From Acetobacteraceae bacterium ESL0709 (GTDB lineage: Bacteria; Pseudomonadota; Alphaproteobacteria; Acetobacterales; Acetobacteraceae), in contig JAQTIA010000003.1 in NCBI GenBank assembly GCA_029433415.1, forward strand, positions 1,330,501 through 1,394,500: 64,000 nucleotides of DNA, in the 5' to 3' direction. The position numbers were made by a program, and so were the translations under genes. Positions 38,544 through 47,799 of the stretch are shown here, piece by piece. Under the pieces are notes generated by a model. The model searched no databases and was not told the DNA's origin. It worked only from the letters and a program-made list of their open reading frames with translations. Each line of letters opens with the position of its first letter. The stretch's first letter is position 1.

Positions 38544-39545
38544 GTGAAACCATGGTTTGAGAACATCGCTATTCCCCGAGATGAATCCTGGCTTCTTTAC
38601 GACCGCCAATTACCGGAATTTTCTTTTAACTGGCATTATCATCCCCAATATGAGCTGACCTTCACACTCAATAGTGAAGGGTTACGTTATGTGGGAGACT
38701 CAGTTGAGTCTTACGGGCAGGATGATCTTGTGCTGACAGGGCCAGATCTGCCTCATGCCTGGCTTTCACGATCATTGATTGACACCCGGCAGCTTTATCA
38801 TCACGCCATAGTCTGCTGGTTCACGCATGACTGGATCGAGGCCGTTCTTACCCTCATGCCAGAACTCAGGGAAATCGAAGCTCTTCTCGTTCGTTCACGC
38901 CGCGGACTTTATTTCGAAAAAGCATTTGCATCTTCCCTACGAAAAGATTTCCTGCATTTACAAGTACTCCCGCAGGAAGAGCGTCCACTGGTTTTTCTAA
39001 AACTCCTGCTTCGCCTGAACCGGACACATTCATACCGCACATTAAGCTCAGGACGCATTATGCCAGACATGATCGTCAGGGACAGACTGAGGATGGAACG
39101 GATTCTGACGTGGCTGCATGAACACTATAACAAGCCGTTGCGTCTAGCTCCCCTGACAGAGCTCGTACACCTGACAGAAAGCCAGATACAGCGTATTTTC
39201 AGACGCAGCACCCATATGTCGATCAGTCAGTATATCGCCCATTTGCGGCTCGAAAAAGCGTGTTTGCTTCTTTCGCAGACAGACCTCCCTCTCAGCCACA
39301 TCGCCTTGAATTGCGGCTTCAGCGATACCCCGCATTTTTCGCGACAATTTCGCCTTCTCAAAGACACACCCCCTTCACGCTACCGGGCACAGTTTCATCA
39401 ATCAGACTGTTCCGGCAAAGGGGACCACCTGTTCAGCCACAAAGCATTACACACAACTGAAACCGAGCTTAACGCCATCAATGACGCCGCCAAAACGGGC
39501 GTCAAGGCACCAAAAGCAGCCAGCGGCAAACAAAGCACATTATAG
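38544..39545 (+). CDS. AraC-family transcriptional regulator
   Basis: About 333 residues from a GTG at 38544 (AGGA upstream); a TTG at 38517 is also in frame. The N-terminal cupin (WHYHPQYELTFTL, DLVLTGPDLPHAW) should bind a small ligand. The DNA-binding domain has two helix-turn-helix parts ending in CGFSDTPHFSRQFRLLKDTPPSRYR. About 45 residues beyond the usual end are encoded opposite the end of copA. It is divergent from the GMC oxidoreductase/AroE-like pair, its likely target. Confidence 0.85.
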   Translation: MKPWFENIAIPRDESWLLYDRQLPEFSFNWHYHPQYELTFTLNSEGLRYVGDSVESYGQDDLVLTGPDLPHAWLSRSLIDTRQLYHHAIVCWFTHDWIEAVLTLMPELREIEALLVRSRRGLYFEKAFASSLRKDFLHLQVLPQEERPLVFLKLLLRLNRTHSYRTLSSGRIMPDMIVRDRLRMERILTWLHEHYNKPLRLAPLTELVHLTESQIQRIFRRSTHMSISQYIAHLRLEKACLLLSQTDLPLSHIALNCGFSDTPHFSRQFRLLKDTPPSRYRAQFHQSDCSGKGDHLFSHKALHTTETELNAINDAAKTGVKAPKAASGKQSTL

Positions 39546-41578
39546 ATAAAGGCAAAAAAGAGATTCTGCCTGATCCGCTTCAGTGTCGCTCTGGAAAGTG
39601 ACAACGCATCAAGCACTGTTTTCAATCCGCCGCGGACCAACACTATGTCGGCGCTCTCCAGAGCCACAGCCGCTCCATTCCCCATGGCAAAACTCAAATC
39701 AGCTGTCGCCAGGGCAGGGGCATCATTAATACCGTCCCCTACCATGGCGACAACATGATTTTCTCGGCACAGATTCTTTACTTCTTCCGCTTTCTGGTGA
39801 GGCAAGACAGACGCACGGATTTTTCTAATACCCAGTTTTTCAGCCACAGCACGCGCCACATTCTCCTGATCACCTGTCAGGATGACCGGCTCTATATGCG
39901 CCTTGATCAGCGTTTTAACCACAAAAGGCGCCTCAGGACGGATTTTATCCTCGAAAGATAACGCCCCCAGACATTCATTCCCCCTGGCGAGAAAAACGAC
40001 CGAACGCCCCTCGTCGTTACGCACATTTTCCTCGTTTTCCGGTAAAACGACATTCCGCTCTGCCATAAAAAGGGCAGTCCCCAGCGATAAAACCTCTCCC
40101 GTTTCCAAAAAGGCCATAATACCTTTCCCCGCCACTGCCTGAACAGACTTTACCTCTGGGGACGAAACAGGATGGCTTTTGACGTAACTCCTGACAGCCT
40201 CCGCCAGAGGATGTTCTGAATCCCGTTCCAATGCATAAGCAAGCGACAAGATTGTCTCTTTATTATGGGAAGAAAAAGGCGAAACATCTGCAAGGACGGG
40301 TTTCCCCTCGGTTAAAGTCCCGGTCTTATCAAAAACCATGGTGGTAATCTGACGCGAACGCTCAAGAGCCTGTGCGTTCCGAAAGAGGATACCCGCCCTT
40401 GCCCCACGCGCCGTGCCGACCATAAGAGCCGCTGGAGTCGCCAATCCCAAGGCACAGGGACAAGCAACAACCAGAACAGCAACAGTACGCAAAAGAGCGT
40501 GAGAAAGAGACAGACCGAGAAACCAGTTCCCCAAAAATGTCAGTAGCGCAAGCCCCAGAACGATAGGCACGAAAATAGCAGAAACGCGATCTGCCAAGCG
40601 TTGAATCCCAGCCTTTGAGCCCTGAGCCTGTTCGACCATCTTTGTGATGCGTGATAAAGCTGTTTCAGACCCGATTTCAGTCGCCTGAAAATGCAGTACG
40701 CCATGACCATTAAGCGTGGCAGCGTAAATTTTGTCTCCCTGTCGCCGTAAAACAGGGAAAGCTTCTCCCGTAAGAAGAGATTCGTCAATTTCCGATTCCC
40801 CTGACAGAACAATACCGTCTACAGGCACAGCCTCCCCGGGACGCACGATCAGAACGTCCCCCACGTGCAGCTGGGTAATAGAACAGTCTGTCACAACCCC
40901 ATTTTGCTCCCTGTGAGCCGTGACAGGCTGCAATTTCAGAAGAGATTCTATCCCGGCCCCCGCCTGATGACGTGCTCGCAGCTCCAACAACCGCCCCGTG
41001 AGAATTAAGGTAATAATCATGGCGCTGGTATCGAAATAGACAGGCTGGTGCCATCCTGAAACAGTTACAACGACGCTGAAACCATAAGCCGTTAATGTCC
41101 CCAAAACCACAAGCACATCCATATTGGCCGATCTGTTGCGCACAGCAGACCATGCTTGACGGTAAAAATCACGACCACACCAGAACTGCACGATTGAGGC
41201 CATAAGAAGCTGCCCCCAGCGCGGTAACACACCATGCAATGGAGGCAACATGATCAGCATAAGAGGAGCAGAACAGCAAAGAGCCAAAATAAAATTATGG
41301 AACATCTCACGATAACGATGCCGGAACCGCTCCTGCGTCCCTCCAACTGATCGCTCTTCCAGAGGGGCACCCTCAAAACCAGCATCCCGAATCGCCTGCA
41401 GGACGATCTCCTGATCGGGTAGGGCTCTTCCCTTTTCTGCCTCTAAATGGGCTTGGGACGCTGCAAAATTAACGACTGCCTGAACGTGGTCAAGTCGGTT
41501 GAGGACACGCTCCAGTCTGGCCGCACACCCGGCACAACTCATACCTTCAATGGTATAATCTGCGGTCAAAGAGGCCAT
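39398..41578 (-). CDS. copA: Cu+-exporting P1B-type ATPase
   Basis: A 726-residue copper efflux pump. One heavy-metal-associated domain with MSCAGCAARLE lies at the N-terminus. The membrane CPC motif (CPCALGLATPAALM), the phosphorylation site DKTGTLTEG and GDGINDAPAL are all present. The ATG has a GGAGGA site. The last 148 bases overlap the end of the convergent AraC-family gene. A 15-base inverted repeat 22 bases upstream of the start may be a regulatory site. Confidence 0.95.
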   Translation of the reverse strand: MASLTADYTIEGMSCAGCAARLERVLNRLDHVQAVVNFAASQAHLEAEKGRALPDQEIVLQAIRDAGFEGAPLEERSVGGTQERFRHRYREMFHNFILALCCSAPLMLIMLPPLHGVLPRWGQLLMASIVQFWCGRDFYRQAWSAVRNRSANMDVLVVLGTLTAYGFSVVVTVSGWHQPVYFDTSAMIITLILTGRLLELRARHQAGAGIESLLKLQPVTAHREQNGVVTDCSITQLHVGDVLIVRPGEAVPVDGIVLSGESEIDESLLTGEAFPVLRRQGDKIYAATLNGHGVLHFQATEIGSETALSRITKMVEQAQGSKAGIQRLADRVSAIFVPIVLGLALLTFLGNWFLGLSLSHALLRTVAVLVVACPCALGLATPAALMVGTARGARAGILFRNAQALERSRQITTMVFDKTGTLTEGKPVLADVSPFSSHNKETILSLAYALERDSEHPLAEAVRSYVKSHPVSSPEVKSVQAVAGKGIMAFLETGEVLSLGTALFMAERNVVLPENEENVRNDEGRSVVFLARGNECLGALSFEDKIRPEAPFVVKTLIKAHIEPVILTGDQENVARAVAEKLGIRKIRASVLPHQKAEEVKNLCRENHVVAMVGDGINDAPALATADLSFAMGNGAAVALESADIVLVRGGLKTVLDALSLSRATLKRIRQNLFFAFIYNVLCLPLAAFGALTPVLAASLMALSSVSVVCNALWLNRWSPLPEQSD

Positions 41579-41600
41579 TATGATTCCTCCGAAATTGCCT

Positions 41601-41615
41601 ACCTTGGGACAAGGT
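41601..41615. promoter_or_regulatory. Inverted repeat upstream of copA, candidate operator
   Basis: ACCTTG-3 bases-CAAGGT is a perfect 15-base inverted repeat, 22 bases before the copA ATG and 45 bases after the hisD stop. CueR-type MerR operators use ACCTT/AAGGT arms, but with wider spacing, so the match is partial. Confidence 0.35.
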
Positions 41616-41660
41616 GAGCAACTTCGAAAACAGAATCAAGCTTTGAAGAGAAAAACAGGA

Positions 41661-42965
41661 CTAATTTAATCCTGCAACCAGTTTCAAACGTTCGGAAAGG
41701 CTAAGTGCGTGCGCCTCAAGTCCTTCTTGCTGCGCCAGAACAACACCTGCCGGGCCAATGGCCCTTAGTCCTTTTTCGCCTACTTCGATAGAAGTCGTAC
41801 GCTTCAGGAAATCGAAAATAGAAAGCCCCGAAGCGAAGCGGGCTGTGCGACATGTCGGCAGAACATGATTTGGCCCCCCAACATAATCGCCTAATGCTTC
41901 AGGACATAACCGTCCCAGAAAAACGGCCCCGGCATGACGGATCTTTCTGCTGAAATTTCGCGGATCACACAGCATGACTTCCAGATGCTCCGGGGCCAGT
42001 TTATTAACCACCGCGACGGCCTCATCCAGATCCCGGACCAGAATGATCGCTCCGTGATCATCCCAGCTTTTGCGAGCAATAGGCGCACGCTTCAGGGTCT
42101 TGAGCAGCTGCTCTACAGCTTCTTCCACCTTATCAGCAAAAACGGGATCATTCGTAACCAGAATAGCCTGTGCCTGTTCATCATGCTCCGCCTGCGCCAT
42201 CAGGTCAGTCGCCACGATATGAGGGTCACTCTGCCAATCTGCCACGACGACAACTTCTGACGGGCCCGCAATACTGTCGATTCCTACATGGCCAAACACC
42301 TGTCTTTTCGCCTCGGCCACAAACGCATTTCCCGGCCCGACAATACGATCAACTGGTGCAATAGTTTCGGTCCCATAGGCCATGGCCCCAACGGCCTGTG
42401 CTCCGCCAACCCTGTAAACTTCATCCACATCACAAAGCTGGGCTGCCGCCATAACAAGGGGGTTAAGCTCACCACCAGGTGTCGGCACACACATGGCCAA
42501 GCGTTTTACACCCGCCACACGGGCAGGCATGGCGTTCATAAGCACTGAAGAAGGATAAGACGCCTTCCCGCCAGGCACATAAAGCCCCACAGCATCCAGC
42601 GCGAGCCACCTCATGCCCAGATGTACCCCTTCGTCATCAGTGTAATTAATATCATGGGGCATCTGCGTCTGATGAAAGACACGAATACGACGGGCCGCAA
42701 GCTTCAGTGCCGCCAAAACATCAGGAGCAACCTGTGCTGCACTTCGGCTGACTTCCTCAGGCGTTACCCGGATTGTTTCAGGAGTCAGGGGAAAATTATC
42801 AAAACGGTTTGTATAGTCGCAGAGGGCCTGATCTCCCTTTGCCCGAACATCAGCCAGTATCGTCCTGACAGGTTCTGTAACAGATTGTGTATCTGCCCCA
42901 CGATCAGACAGAATCTTTCTGAAAGAAACCGGGAAATCCTCTGATTTTGTATCAAGACGCTTCAT
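41661..42965 (-). CDS. hisD: Histidinol dehydrogenase
   Basis: A 434-residue zinc enzyme for the last two steps of histidine synthesis (histidinol to histidine, two NAD+). The signature GPGNAFVAEAKRQVFG, GPSEVVVVAD and the zinc/catalytic segment LMAQAEHDEQAQAILVT are present, as is the C-terminal GPNHVLPT. Full length. It starts 19 bases after hisG, and copA follows 82 bases downstream on the same strand. Confidence 0.96.
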   Translation of the reverse strand: MKRLDTKSEDFPVSFRKILSDRGADTQSVTEPVRTILADVRAKGDQALCDYTNRFDNFPLTPETIRVTPEEVSRSAAQVAPDVLAALKLAARRIRVFHQTQMPHDINYTDDEGVHLGMRWLALDAVGLYVPGGKASYPSSVLMNAMPARVAGVKRLAMCVPTPGGELNPLVMAAAQLCDVDEVYRVGGAQAVGAMAYGTETIAPVDRIVGPGNAFVAEAKRQVFGHVGIDSIAGPSEVVVVADWQSDPHIVATDLMAQAEHDEQAQAILVTNDPVFADKVEEAVEQLLKTLKRAPIARKSWDDHGAIILVRDLDEAVAVVNKLAPEHLEVMLCDPRNFSRKIRHAGAVFLGRLCPEALGDYVGGPNHVLPTCRTARFASGLSIFDFLKRTTSIEVGEKGLRAIGPAGVVLAQQEGLEAHALSLSERLKLVAGLN

Positions 42966-42984
42966 AACAGACCATTTCCCTTTC

Positions 42985-43671
42985 TTATGCGTTAACCGGT
43001 AATGAAGTGGATGTTAGAGCCTGACGGAAACGCTCTATCAGGCTACTGATTTCTTCCGGTCTGGTTTTTAAGGCCACACGATTGACAATCAAACGGCTTG
43101 TGACATGCGCAATTGTTTCAATCTCCTCCAGCCCGTTAGCTTTCAGAGTAGAGCCCGTATCGACAAGATCAACAATCACATCCGCCATATCAAGAGTCGG
43201 CGCCAGCTCCATTGCCCCATGCAGATGCACGATCTCCGCATTGATGGCACGTGAGGCAAAATGGCGTCGCGCAATGGCTGGGTATTTTGTCGCCACCCTC
43301 AGACGCGAGCGCCCCTCAGGTGCTTCCTCACCTTTTCTCTCCTTCAGACGGGCAACGGAAATACGGCATCCCCCTATACCCAGATCAAGCGGCGCGTACA
43401 GATCAGGATAATCGAACTCCATCAATACATCAGCTCCGCACACGCCGATATCAGCCCCGCCATAAGCCACAAATGTCGCGACATCAAACGATCTCACCCT
43501 TACCACATCCAGATCTTTATTGGCTGTAGGAAAGCGAAGGCGGCGGCTGCTCTCATCAAGACAGTCAGAGGCCGGCTCAAGACCTGTATGGGACAAAACA
43601 GGACGTAACGCTTTCAGAATACGCCCCTTGGGAAGAGCGAGAATCAGCGGCATGCTCTGTTTGTCCGTCAT
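42985..43671 (-). CDS. hisG: ATP phosphoribosyltransferase (short form)
   Basis: A 228-residue first enzyme of histidine synthesis. Signatures are ALPKGRILK, the YGGADIGVCGADVL loop and the PRPP-binding VDLVDTGSTLKANGL. The length lacks the regulatory C-domain of the 300-residue form, so it should need HisZ as its regulatory partner; hisZ is not in the window. The ATG at 43671 is preferred for its AGGAG site. Forms a pair with hisD. Confidence 0.94.
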   Translation of the reverse strand: MTDKQSMPLILALPKGRILKALRPVLSHTGLEPASDCLDESSRRLRFPTANKDLDVVRVRSFDVATFVAYGGADIGVCGADVLMEFDYPDLYAPLDLGIGGCRISVARLKERKGEEAPEGRSRLRVATKYPAIARRHFASRAINAEIVHLHGAMELAPTLDMADVIVDLVDTGSTLKANGLEEIETIAHVTSRLIVNRVALKTRPEEISSLIERFRQALTSTSLPVNA

Positions 43672-43762
43672 GAAAACTCCTGATCTCAAAAGAAAAACTA
43701 TTTTAACCCTTAAACCACCACTTCATATCACGGCCCCACCCAGGGAGACCAGAGCTCCACTA

Positions 43763-44374
43763 TCAAGAGGCAGTTCTTTTAAAGGAGCTGCGTCCAGTAG
43801 CCAAACGTGACGCCTCCAGAACAGAACGTGCCTGCTCTACAGCCTCATCCAAATTACGATTGACCAAAACATAATCAAATTCCGACCAATGAGACATTTC
43901 CGCCTCAGACGCCTGCATTCTTTTGCGAATTTCTTCTTCACTGTCAGACTGACGTCCTCTCAGGCGCGCCTCCAACTCCTCAAGCGAGGGAGGCAGAACA
44001 AAGAGTCCGACGACATCACCTGGCAAGGCTTTTTTCATCTGGCGATAGCCTTGCCAGTCTATATCAAGGACTACATCCTTTCCCTCTTCCAGGGCCGCCT
44101 CCAGAGGAGCACGGGGCGTGCCATAACCGCGCCCGAAAACCTCTGCCCATTCCAGCAATTCACCCTGCGCCGCCATATTCCGGAACTGCTCAAGATCCCG
44201 GTAATAATAATGCACCCCCTCTTCTTCACCGGGACGGGGCGCACGTGTCGTTACGGAAATGGAGGTAAAGAGATTTGCATCGCTGCTACGCAAGGCCTGA
44301 GCGATTGTCGACTTGCCAGCGCCGGACGGGGCGGAAATAACAAGACATACGCCGCGCCGCACAATCTGAGCCAT
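43763..44374 (-). CDS. gmk: Guanylate kinase
   Basis: A 203-residue enzyme that phosphorylates GMP to GDP. P-loop SAPSGAGKST lies near residue 15, followed by SVTTRAPRPGEEEGVHYYY and VVLDIDWQGYRQMKK. The ATG at 44374 has a GGGAGA site; the 35 codons further upstream to 44479 are not conserved family sequence. Divergent from pqqA. Confidence 0.94.
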   Translation of the reverse strand: MAQIVRRGVCLVISAPSGAGKSTIAQALRSSDANLFTSISVTTRAPRPGEEEGVHYYYRDLEQFRNMAAQGELLEWAEVFGRGYGTPRAPLEAALEEGKDVVLDIDWQGYRQMKKALPGDVVGLFVLPPSLEELEARLRGRQSDSEEEIRKRMQASEAEMSHWSEFDYVLVNRNLDEAVEQARSVLEASRLATGRSSFKRTAS

Positions 44375-44591
44375 AATTTTCTCCCTTTTCTGTTTGCCTG
44401 TGATGGCCCATTTCCTGCTCCTGATAACAGGAAGAGCAGAGTCACTCACGAAGAAACTCACGAGACTGTTAAACATCATTTTCCAACATGATGCTTTTTT
44501 TTATTTCTCTACGGACTTAAATAGGATTACGGTAAACAGACAGAGTCCGGGCTATGCTGCGGACCCTGAGATTAATCTAAGGAGGCACAAT

Positions 44592-44672
44592 ATGGCCTGG
44601 AACACACCTAAAGTCACAGAAATCCCCTTGGGCGGAGAAATTAACTCTTACGTCTGCGGTGAAAAGAAATAA
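44592..44672 (+). CDS. pqqA: PQQ precursor peptide PqqA
   Basis: A 26-residue ribosomal precursor of the quinone cofactor PQQ. The two residues cross-linked by PqqE, Glu16 and Tyr20, are present in EINSY. The peptide begins MAWNTPKVTEIPLG as in other acetic acid bacteria. A strong AAGGAGG site lies 8 bases before the ATG. It is followed by two hairpins before pqqB. Confidence 0.97.
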   Translation: MAWNTPKVTEIPLGGEINSYVCGEKK

Positions 44673-44678
44673 AAATTA

Positions 44679-44730
44679 CCCCTGAATAATTCAGGGGACG
44701 GCTGCTCCCTGGGGCAGCCGTTTTCTTTTA
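44679..44730 (+). terminator. Double hairpin / partial terminator between pqqA and pqqB
   Basis: CCCCTGAA-TAA-TTCAGGGG (44679-44697) is followed by CGGCTGC (44699-44705) pairing with GCAGCCG (44714-44720) and a TTTTCTTTT tail. The second has the shape of a Rho-independent terminator. The arrangement would give more pqqA message than pqqBCDE message. Confidence 0.8.
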
Positions 44731-44786
44731 TTATGCTTCTGATTTTCTGACGGGATGGTCAACGAATCGGGGAAGGTGTTACGCCA

Positions 44787-45701
44787 ATGTTAAAAGCTAT
44801 TGTCCTTGGTGCTTCTGCAGGAGGCGGCTTTCCACAATGGAACTCTGCCGCCCCGGGCTGCCTGAAGGCCAAGGAAGGGCAAGGGGCCAAAGCACGCACG
44901 CAAGCCTCAGTGGCTGTTAGTGGCGATGGGGAACATTGGTTTTTGCTCAATGCCTCACCCGATCTACGGCAGCAAATCCTTTCGACCCCCGAACTCCAGC
45001 ATAAAGGCTCACTGCGTGGTACACCCATACAGGGCGTAATCCTCAGCAATGCCGAAATTGACTCGATTACTGGCCTGCTGACCATGAGAGAGAGGGAACC
45101 TTTCACTCTGATGGGCAGCCGCTCGACCATAGCGCAACTGGATGCCAATCCCATATTCGAAGCCCTTGACCGCGAAATTGTCACACGCAAGATTATCTCG
45201 CTCCATGAGCCGATTCCGCTCACCATGAAAGATGGCTGTCCCTCAGGCCTGACACTAGAAGCTTTCACAGTCCCGGGCAAAGCCCCACTTTATGCAGAAA
45301 AAGCAGGCACACGCCCCGATGATTCATTGGGCCTCTCTATTTCGGACGGTCAGAGGACACTTCTTTTTGTTCCGGGATGCGCTGAAATTACACCAGAGAT
45401 TCTAGACAGGGCGCAAAACGCTGACCTGCTCTTTTTTGACGGCACATTATGGCAAGACGACGAAATGATTCGTGCCGGTCTTAGTCCCAAAACAGGTCAC
45501 AGAATGGGGCATGTTTCAGTCAATGGGGAAGACGGTCCCCTGCGTCATTTTGCCCACTGTTCCTGCCCTAGGAAAGTCTTTATCCATATCAATAATTCCA
45601 ATCCGATTCTGCTCGAAGACAGTCCGGAACGTCAGATTGCCGAACAAGCCGGATGGATCGTCGCCGAAGATGGCATGACATTTCAGATGGAGGCCGCATG
45701 A
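44787..45701 (+). CDS. pqqB: PQQ biosynthesis protein PqqB
   Basis: A 304-residue metallo-beta-lactamase-fold protein, proposed to hydroxylate the cross-linked Glu-Tyr intermediate. The family start VLGASAGGGFPQWNS, SNAEIDSITGLLTMRE and the late segment GHRMGHVSVNGEDGP are present. The stop overlaps the pqqC start by 4 bases (ATGA). Full length. Confidence 0.95.
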   Translation: MLKAIVLGASAGGGFPQWNSAAPGCLKAKEGQGAKARTQASVAVSGDGEHWFLLNASPDLRQQILSTPELQHKGSLRGTPIQGVILSNAEIDSITGLLTMREREPFTLMGSRSTIAQLDANPIFEALDREIVTRKIISLHEPIPLTMKDGCPSGLTLEAFTVPGKAPLYAEKAGTRPDDSLGLSISDGQRTLLFVPGCAEITPEILDRAQNADLLFFDGTLWQDDEMIRAGLSPKTGHRMGHVSVNGEDGPLRHFAHCSCPRKVFIHINNSNPILLEDSPERQIAEQAGWIVAEDGMTFQMEAA

Positions 45702-46423
45702 CAAACCTTCTTTCCCCAGACCAGCTTGAAGCAGCATTACGCAAGATCGGTGCCGAACGCTATCACCGTCTGCATCCTTTACACAAGGCAATGTACGCTG
45801 GCCACCTGACGAAAGCACAGCTTCAGGCATGGGCGCTGAACCGTTATTACTATCAGGCTATGATTCCTATTAAGGATGCCCTGCTTCTTGCCCGCTTGCC
45901 AACAGCAGAACTGCGCCGCGAATGGCGTCACCGTATTGAGGATCACGACGGTACAGAGCCAAATACAGGCGGTATCGCTCGTTGGCTGAAATTGACTGAT
46001 GGCTTGGGACTGGACCGTGACTATGTCATAAGCCTTAAAGGGCTCCTTCCCGCCACCCGTTTTGCTGTTGACGCTTATGTCGCTTTTGTACGGGACCGCT
46101 CCGTACTGGCAGCGATCGCGTCATCGCTGACAGAACTGTTCTCTCCTACCATCATTGGAGAACGCATGGAGGGAATGCTTAAAAATTATGACTTCATCTC
46201 TGAAGAAACAATGGCTTATTTCAAGCCACGTCTGACACAAGCCCCGCGTGACTCAGAGTTTGCCCTGGCCTACGTCAAGGAACACGCAAAAACCGTTGAA
46301 CGGCAGCAGGAAGTGCTTCATGCACTGGAATTTAAATGCTCCATTCTATGGGAACTGCTCGACGCACTTGAGCACGCTTATGGCGAAGGCCATATTCCCC
46401 CTGGGGCTTTTGTACCGGAATGA
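45698..46423 (+). CDS. pqqC: Pyrroloquinoline-quinone synthase PqqC
   Basis: A 241-residue cofactor-free oxidase that performs the final ring closure and oxidation to PQQ. An all-helical heme-oxygenase-like fold is indicated by HPLHKAMYAGHLTKAQLQAWALNRYYYQ and the RIEDHDGTE segment, which holds active-site residues. The ATG at 45698 within the ATGA overlap is the natural start. Confidence 0.95.
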   Translation: MTNLLSPDQLEAALRKIGAERYHRLHPLHKAMYAGHLTKAQLQAWALNRYYYQAMIPIKDALLLARLPTAELRREWRHRIEDHDGTEPNTGGIARWLKLTDGLGLDRDYVISLKGLLPATRFAVDAYVAFVRDRSVLAAIASSLTELFSPTIIGERMEGMLKNYDFISEETMAYFKPRLTQAPRDSEFALAYVKEHAKTVERQQEVLHALEFKCSILWELLDALEHAYGEGHIPPGAFVPE

Positions 46424-46426
46424 TTT

Positions 46427-46699
46427 ATGCTGACTGAAAGCTGCTGTCTTAAATTCGCCCGGGGACATCGCCTTCAGCATGATACTGTGCGGCATCTTTG
46501 GATTATCCAGGCTCCCGAGAAAGCATTTATTGCTGACGAAATTGCAGCAGCAACACTGAAGCTTGTTGACGGAAAGCGATCTCTCAAAGAGATCATAGAT
46601 GCACTGACGGCAGATTATCAGGCCGACAGAAGCATCATTGCACGTGATGTAACGGCGCTTCTGGCTGAACTTCGCGACAAGGGCGTGCTGAATTCATGA
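46427..46699 (+). CDS. pqqD: PqqA-binding chaperone PqqD
   Basis: A 90-residue RiPP recognition element that binds PqqA and presents it to PqqE. It shows the PqqD-type start (LKFARGHRLQHDTVR), a predicted winged-helix body and IIDALTADY. Begins 3 bases after pqqC and overlaps pqqE by 4 bases. Confidence 0.94.
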   Translation: MLTESCCLKFARGHRLQHDTVRHLWIIQAPEKAFIADEIAAATLKLVDGKRSLKEIIDALTADYQADRSIIARDVTALLAELRDKGVLNS

Positions 46700-47799
46700 C
46701 AACACCTTATATCCCTTCAGCCGCAGAAGCTCCCCCCATGAGCCTTCTGGCCGAAGTGACTCATCGTTGTCCGCTTTCATGTCCTTATTGCTCTAACCCG
46801 CTGGAACTTGTGCGCAAGTCCCAGGAACTTTCGACGGAGAGTTGGAAACGTGTTTTCAAGGAAGCTGCTGATCTAGGCATTTTGCAGGTACATTTTTCGG
46901 GTGGTGAACCTATGGTACGTCCCGACTTACCTGACTTGATCGCCTATGCACAAAGTTTAAACCTCTATACAAACCTGATTACGTCTGGTGTTTTTTTGAC
47001 CAGGGACACCCTCAAAACTCTTGACGAAGCCGGCCTTGACCATGTTCAGCTTTCTTTTCAGGATGTTATACCCGAAGAAGCTGACAGATTAAGTGGTTTC
47101 AGCAATGTGCAGCCACGTAAACTGGAAGCTGCGCGGCTTATCCGTGAAGCTGGGTTGCCCTTGACACTAAATTTTGTGCTGCATAAAGGCAATATTGAGC
47201 GCATGCCTGCCATGTTCGCGTTAGCACGTAAACTCGGCGCCATACGTGTAGAAATGGCTAATACCCAATATTACGGTTGGGCCTTACGGAACAGGGCTGC
47301 TTTGCTCCCCAGTCTGGCACAACTTGACGCAGCACAAGACGTTGTCAATGCCGAATTGGCTAGAGGAGGGTTAGCTATTGACTACGTCACGCCAGATTAT
47401 TACGCAGATCGCCCCAAACCATGTATGGGAGGATGGGGAAGACGCTTCCTGAATATCAGTCCGTCAGGGAAGGTACTGCCTTGTCACGCTGCCGAGACTA
47501 TCCCTGGACTAACCTTTGATAACGTAGAAGAAAAACCACTCAAAGAAATCTGGGAAAACGGCCAAGCCTTCAGGCGTTTCCGTGGCACAGAATGGATGCC
47601 GGAGCCTTGTGCCTCGTGCGACCGTAAGGAAATTGATTGGGGTGGTTGCCGCTGTCAGGCCTTGGCTTTAACAGGAGACGCGTGCAACACGGACCCTGTC
47701 TGTAGCCTCTCACCCCGCCATAACACCATTCTTGATGCCATTAGAGAAGCCAATGAGAAGACAGAGCTACCTTTTATTTACCGCCATTTTAGTACTTAA
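46696..47799 (+). CDS. pqqE: Radical SAM enzyme PqqE
   Basis: A 367-residue radical SAM/SPASM enzyme that forms the C-C bond between Glu16 and Tyr20 of PqqA. The cluster motif CX3CX2C reads CPLSCPYC near residue 28. The C-terminal SPASM region has further cysteines in CMGGWG, VLPCHAAE, EPCASCDRKEIDWGGCRCQ and CNTDPVC, binding auxiliary clusters. Ends the operon. No pqqF/pqqG protease gene follows. The stop overlaps the end of the convergent glycosyltransferase gene by 4 bases. Confidence 0.96.
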   Translation: MTTPYIPSAAEAPPMSLLAEVTHRCPLSCPYCSNPLELVRKSQELSTESWKRVFKEAADLGILQVHFSGGEPMVRPDLPDLIAYAQSLNLYTNLITSGVFLTRDTLKTLDEAGLDHVQLSFQDVIPEEADRLSGFSNVQPRKLEAARLIREAGLPLTLNFVLHKGNIERMPAMFALARKLGAIRVEMANTQYYGWALRNRAALLPSLAQLDAAQDVVNAELARGGLAIDYVTPDYYADRPKPCMGGWGRRFLNISPSGKVLPCHAAETIPGLTFDNVEEKPLKEIWENGQAFRRFRGTEWMPEPCASCDRKEIDWGGCRCQALALTGDACNTDPVCSLSPRHNTILDAIREANEKTELPFIYRHFST

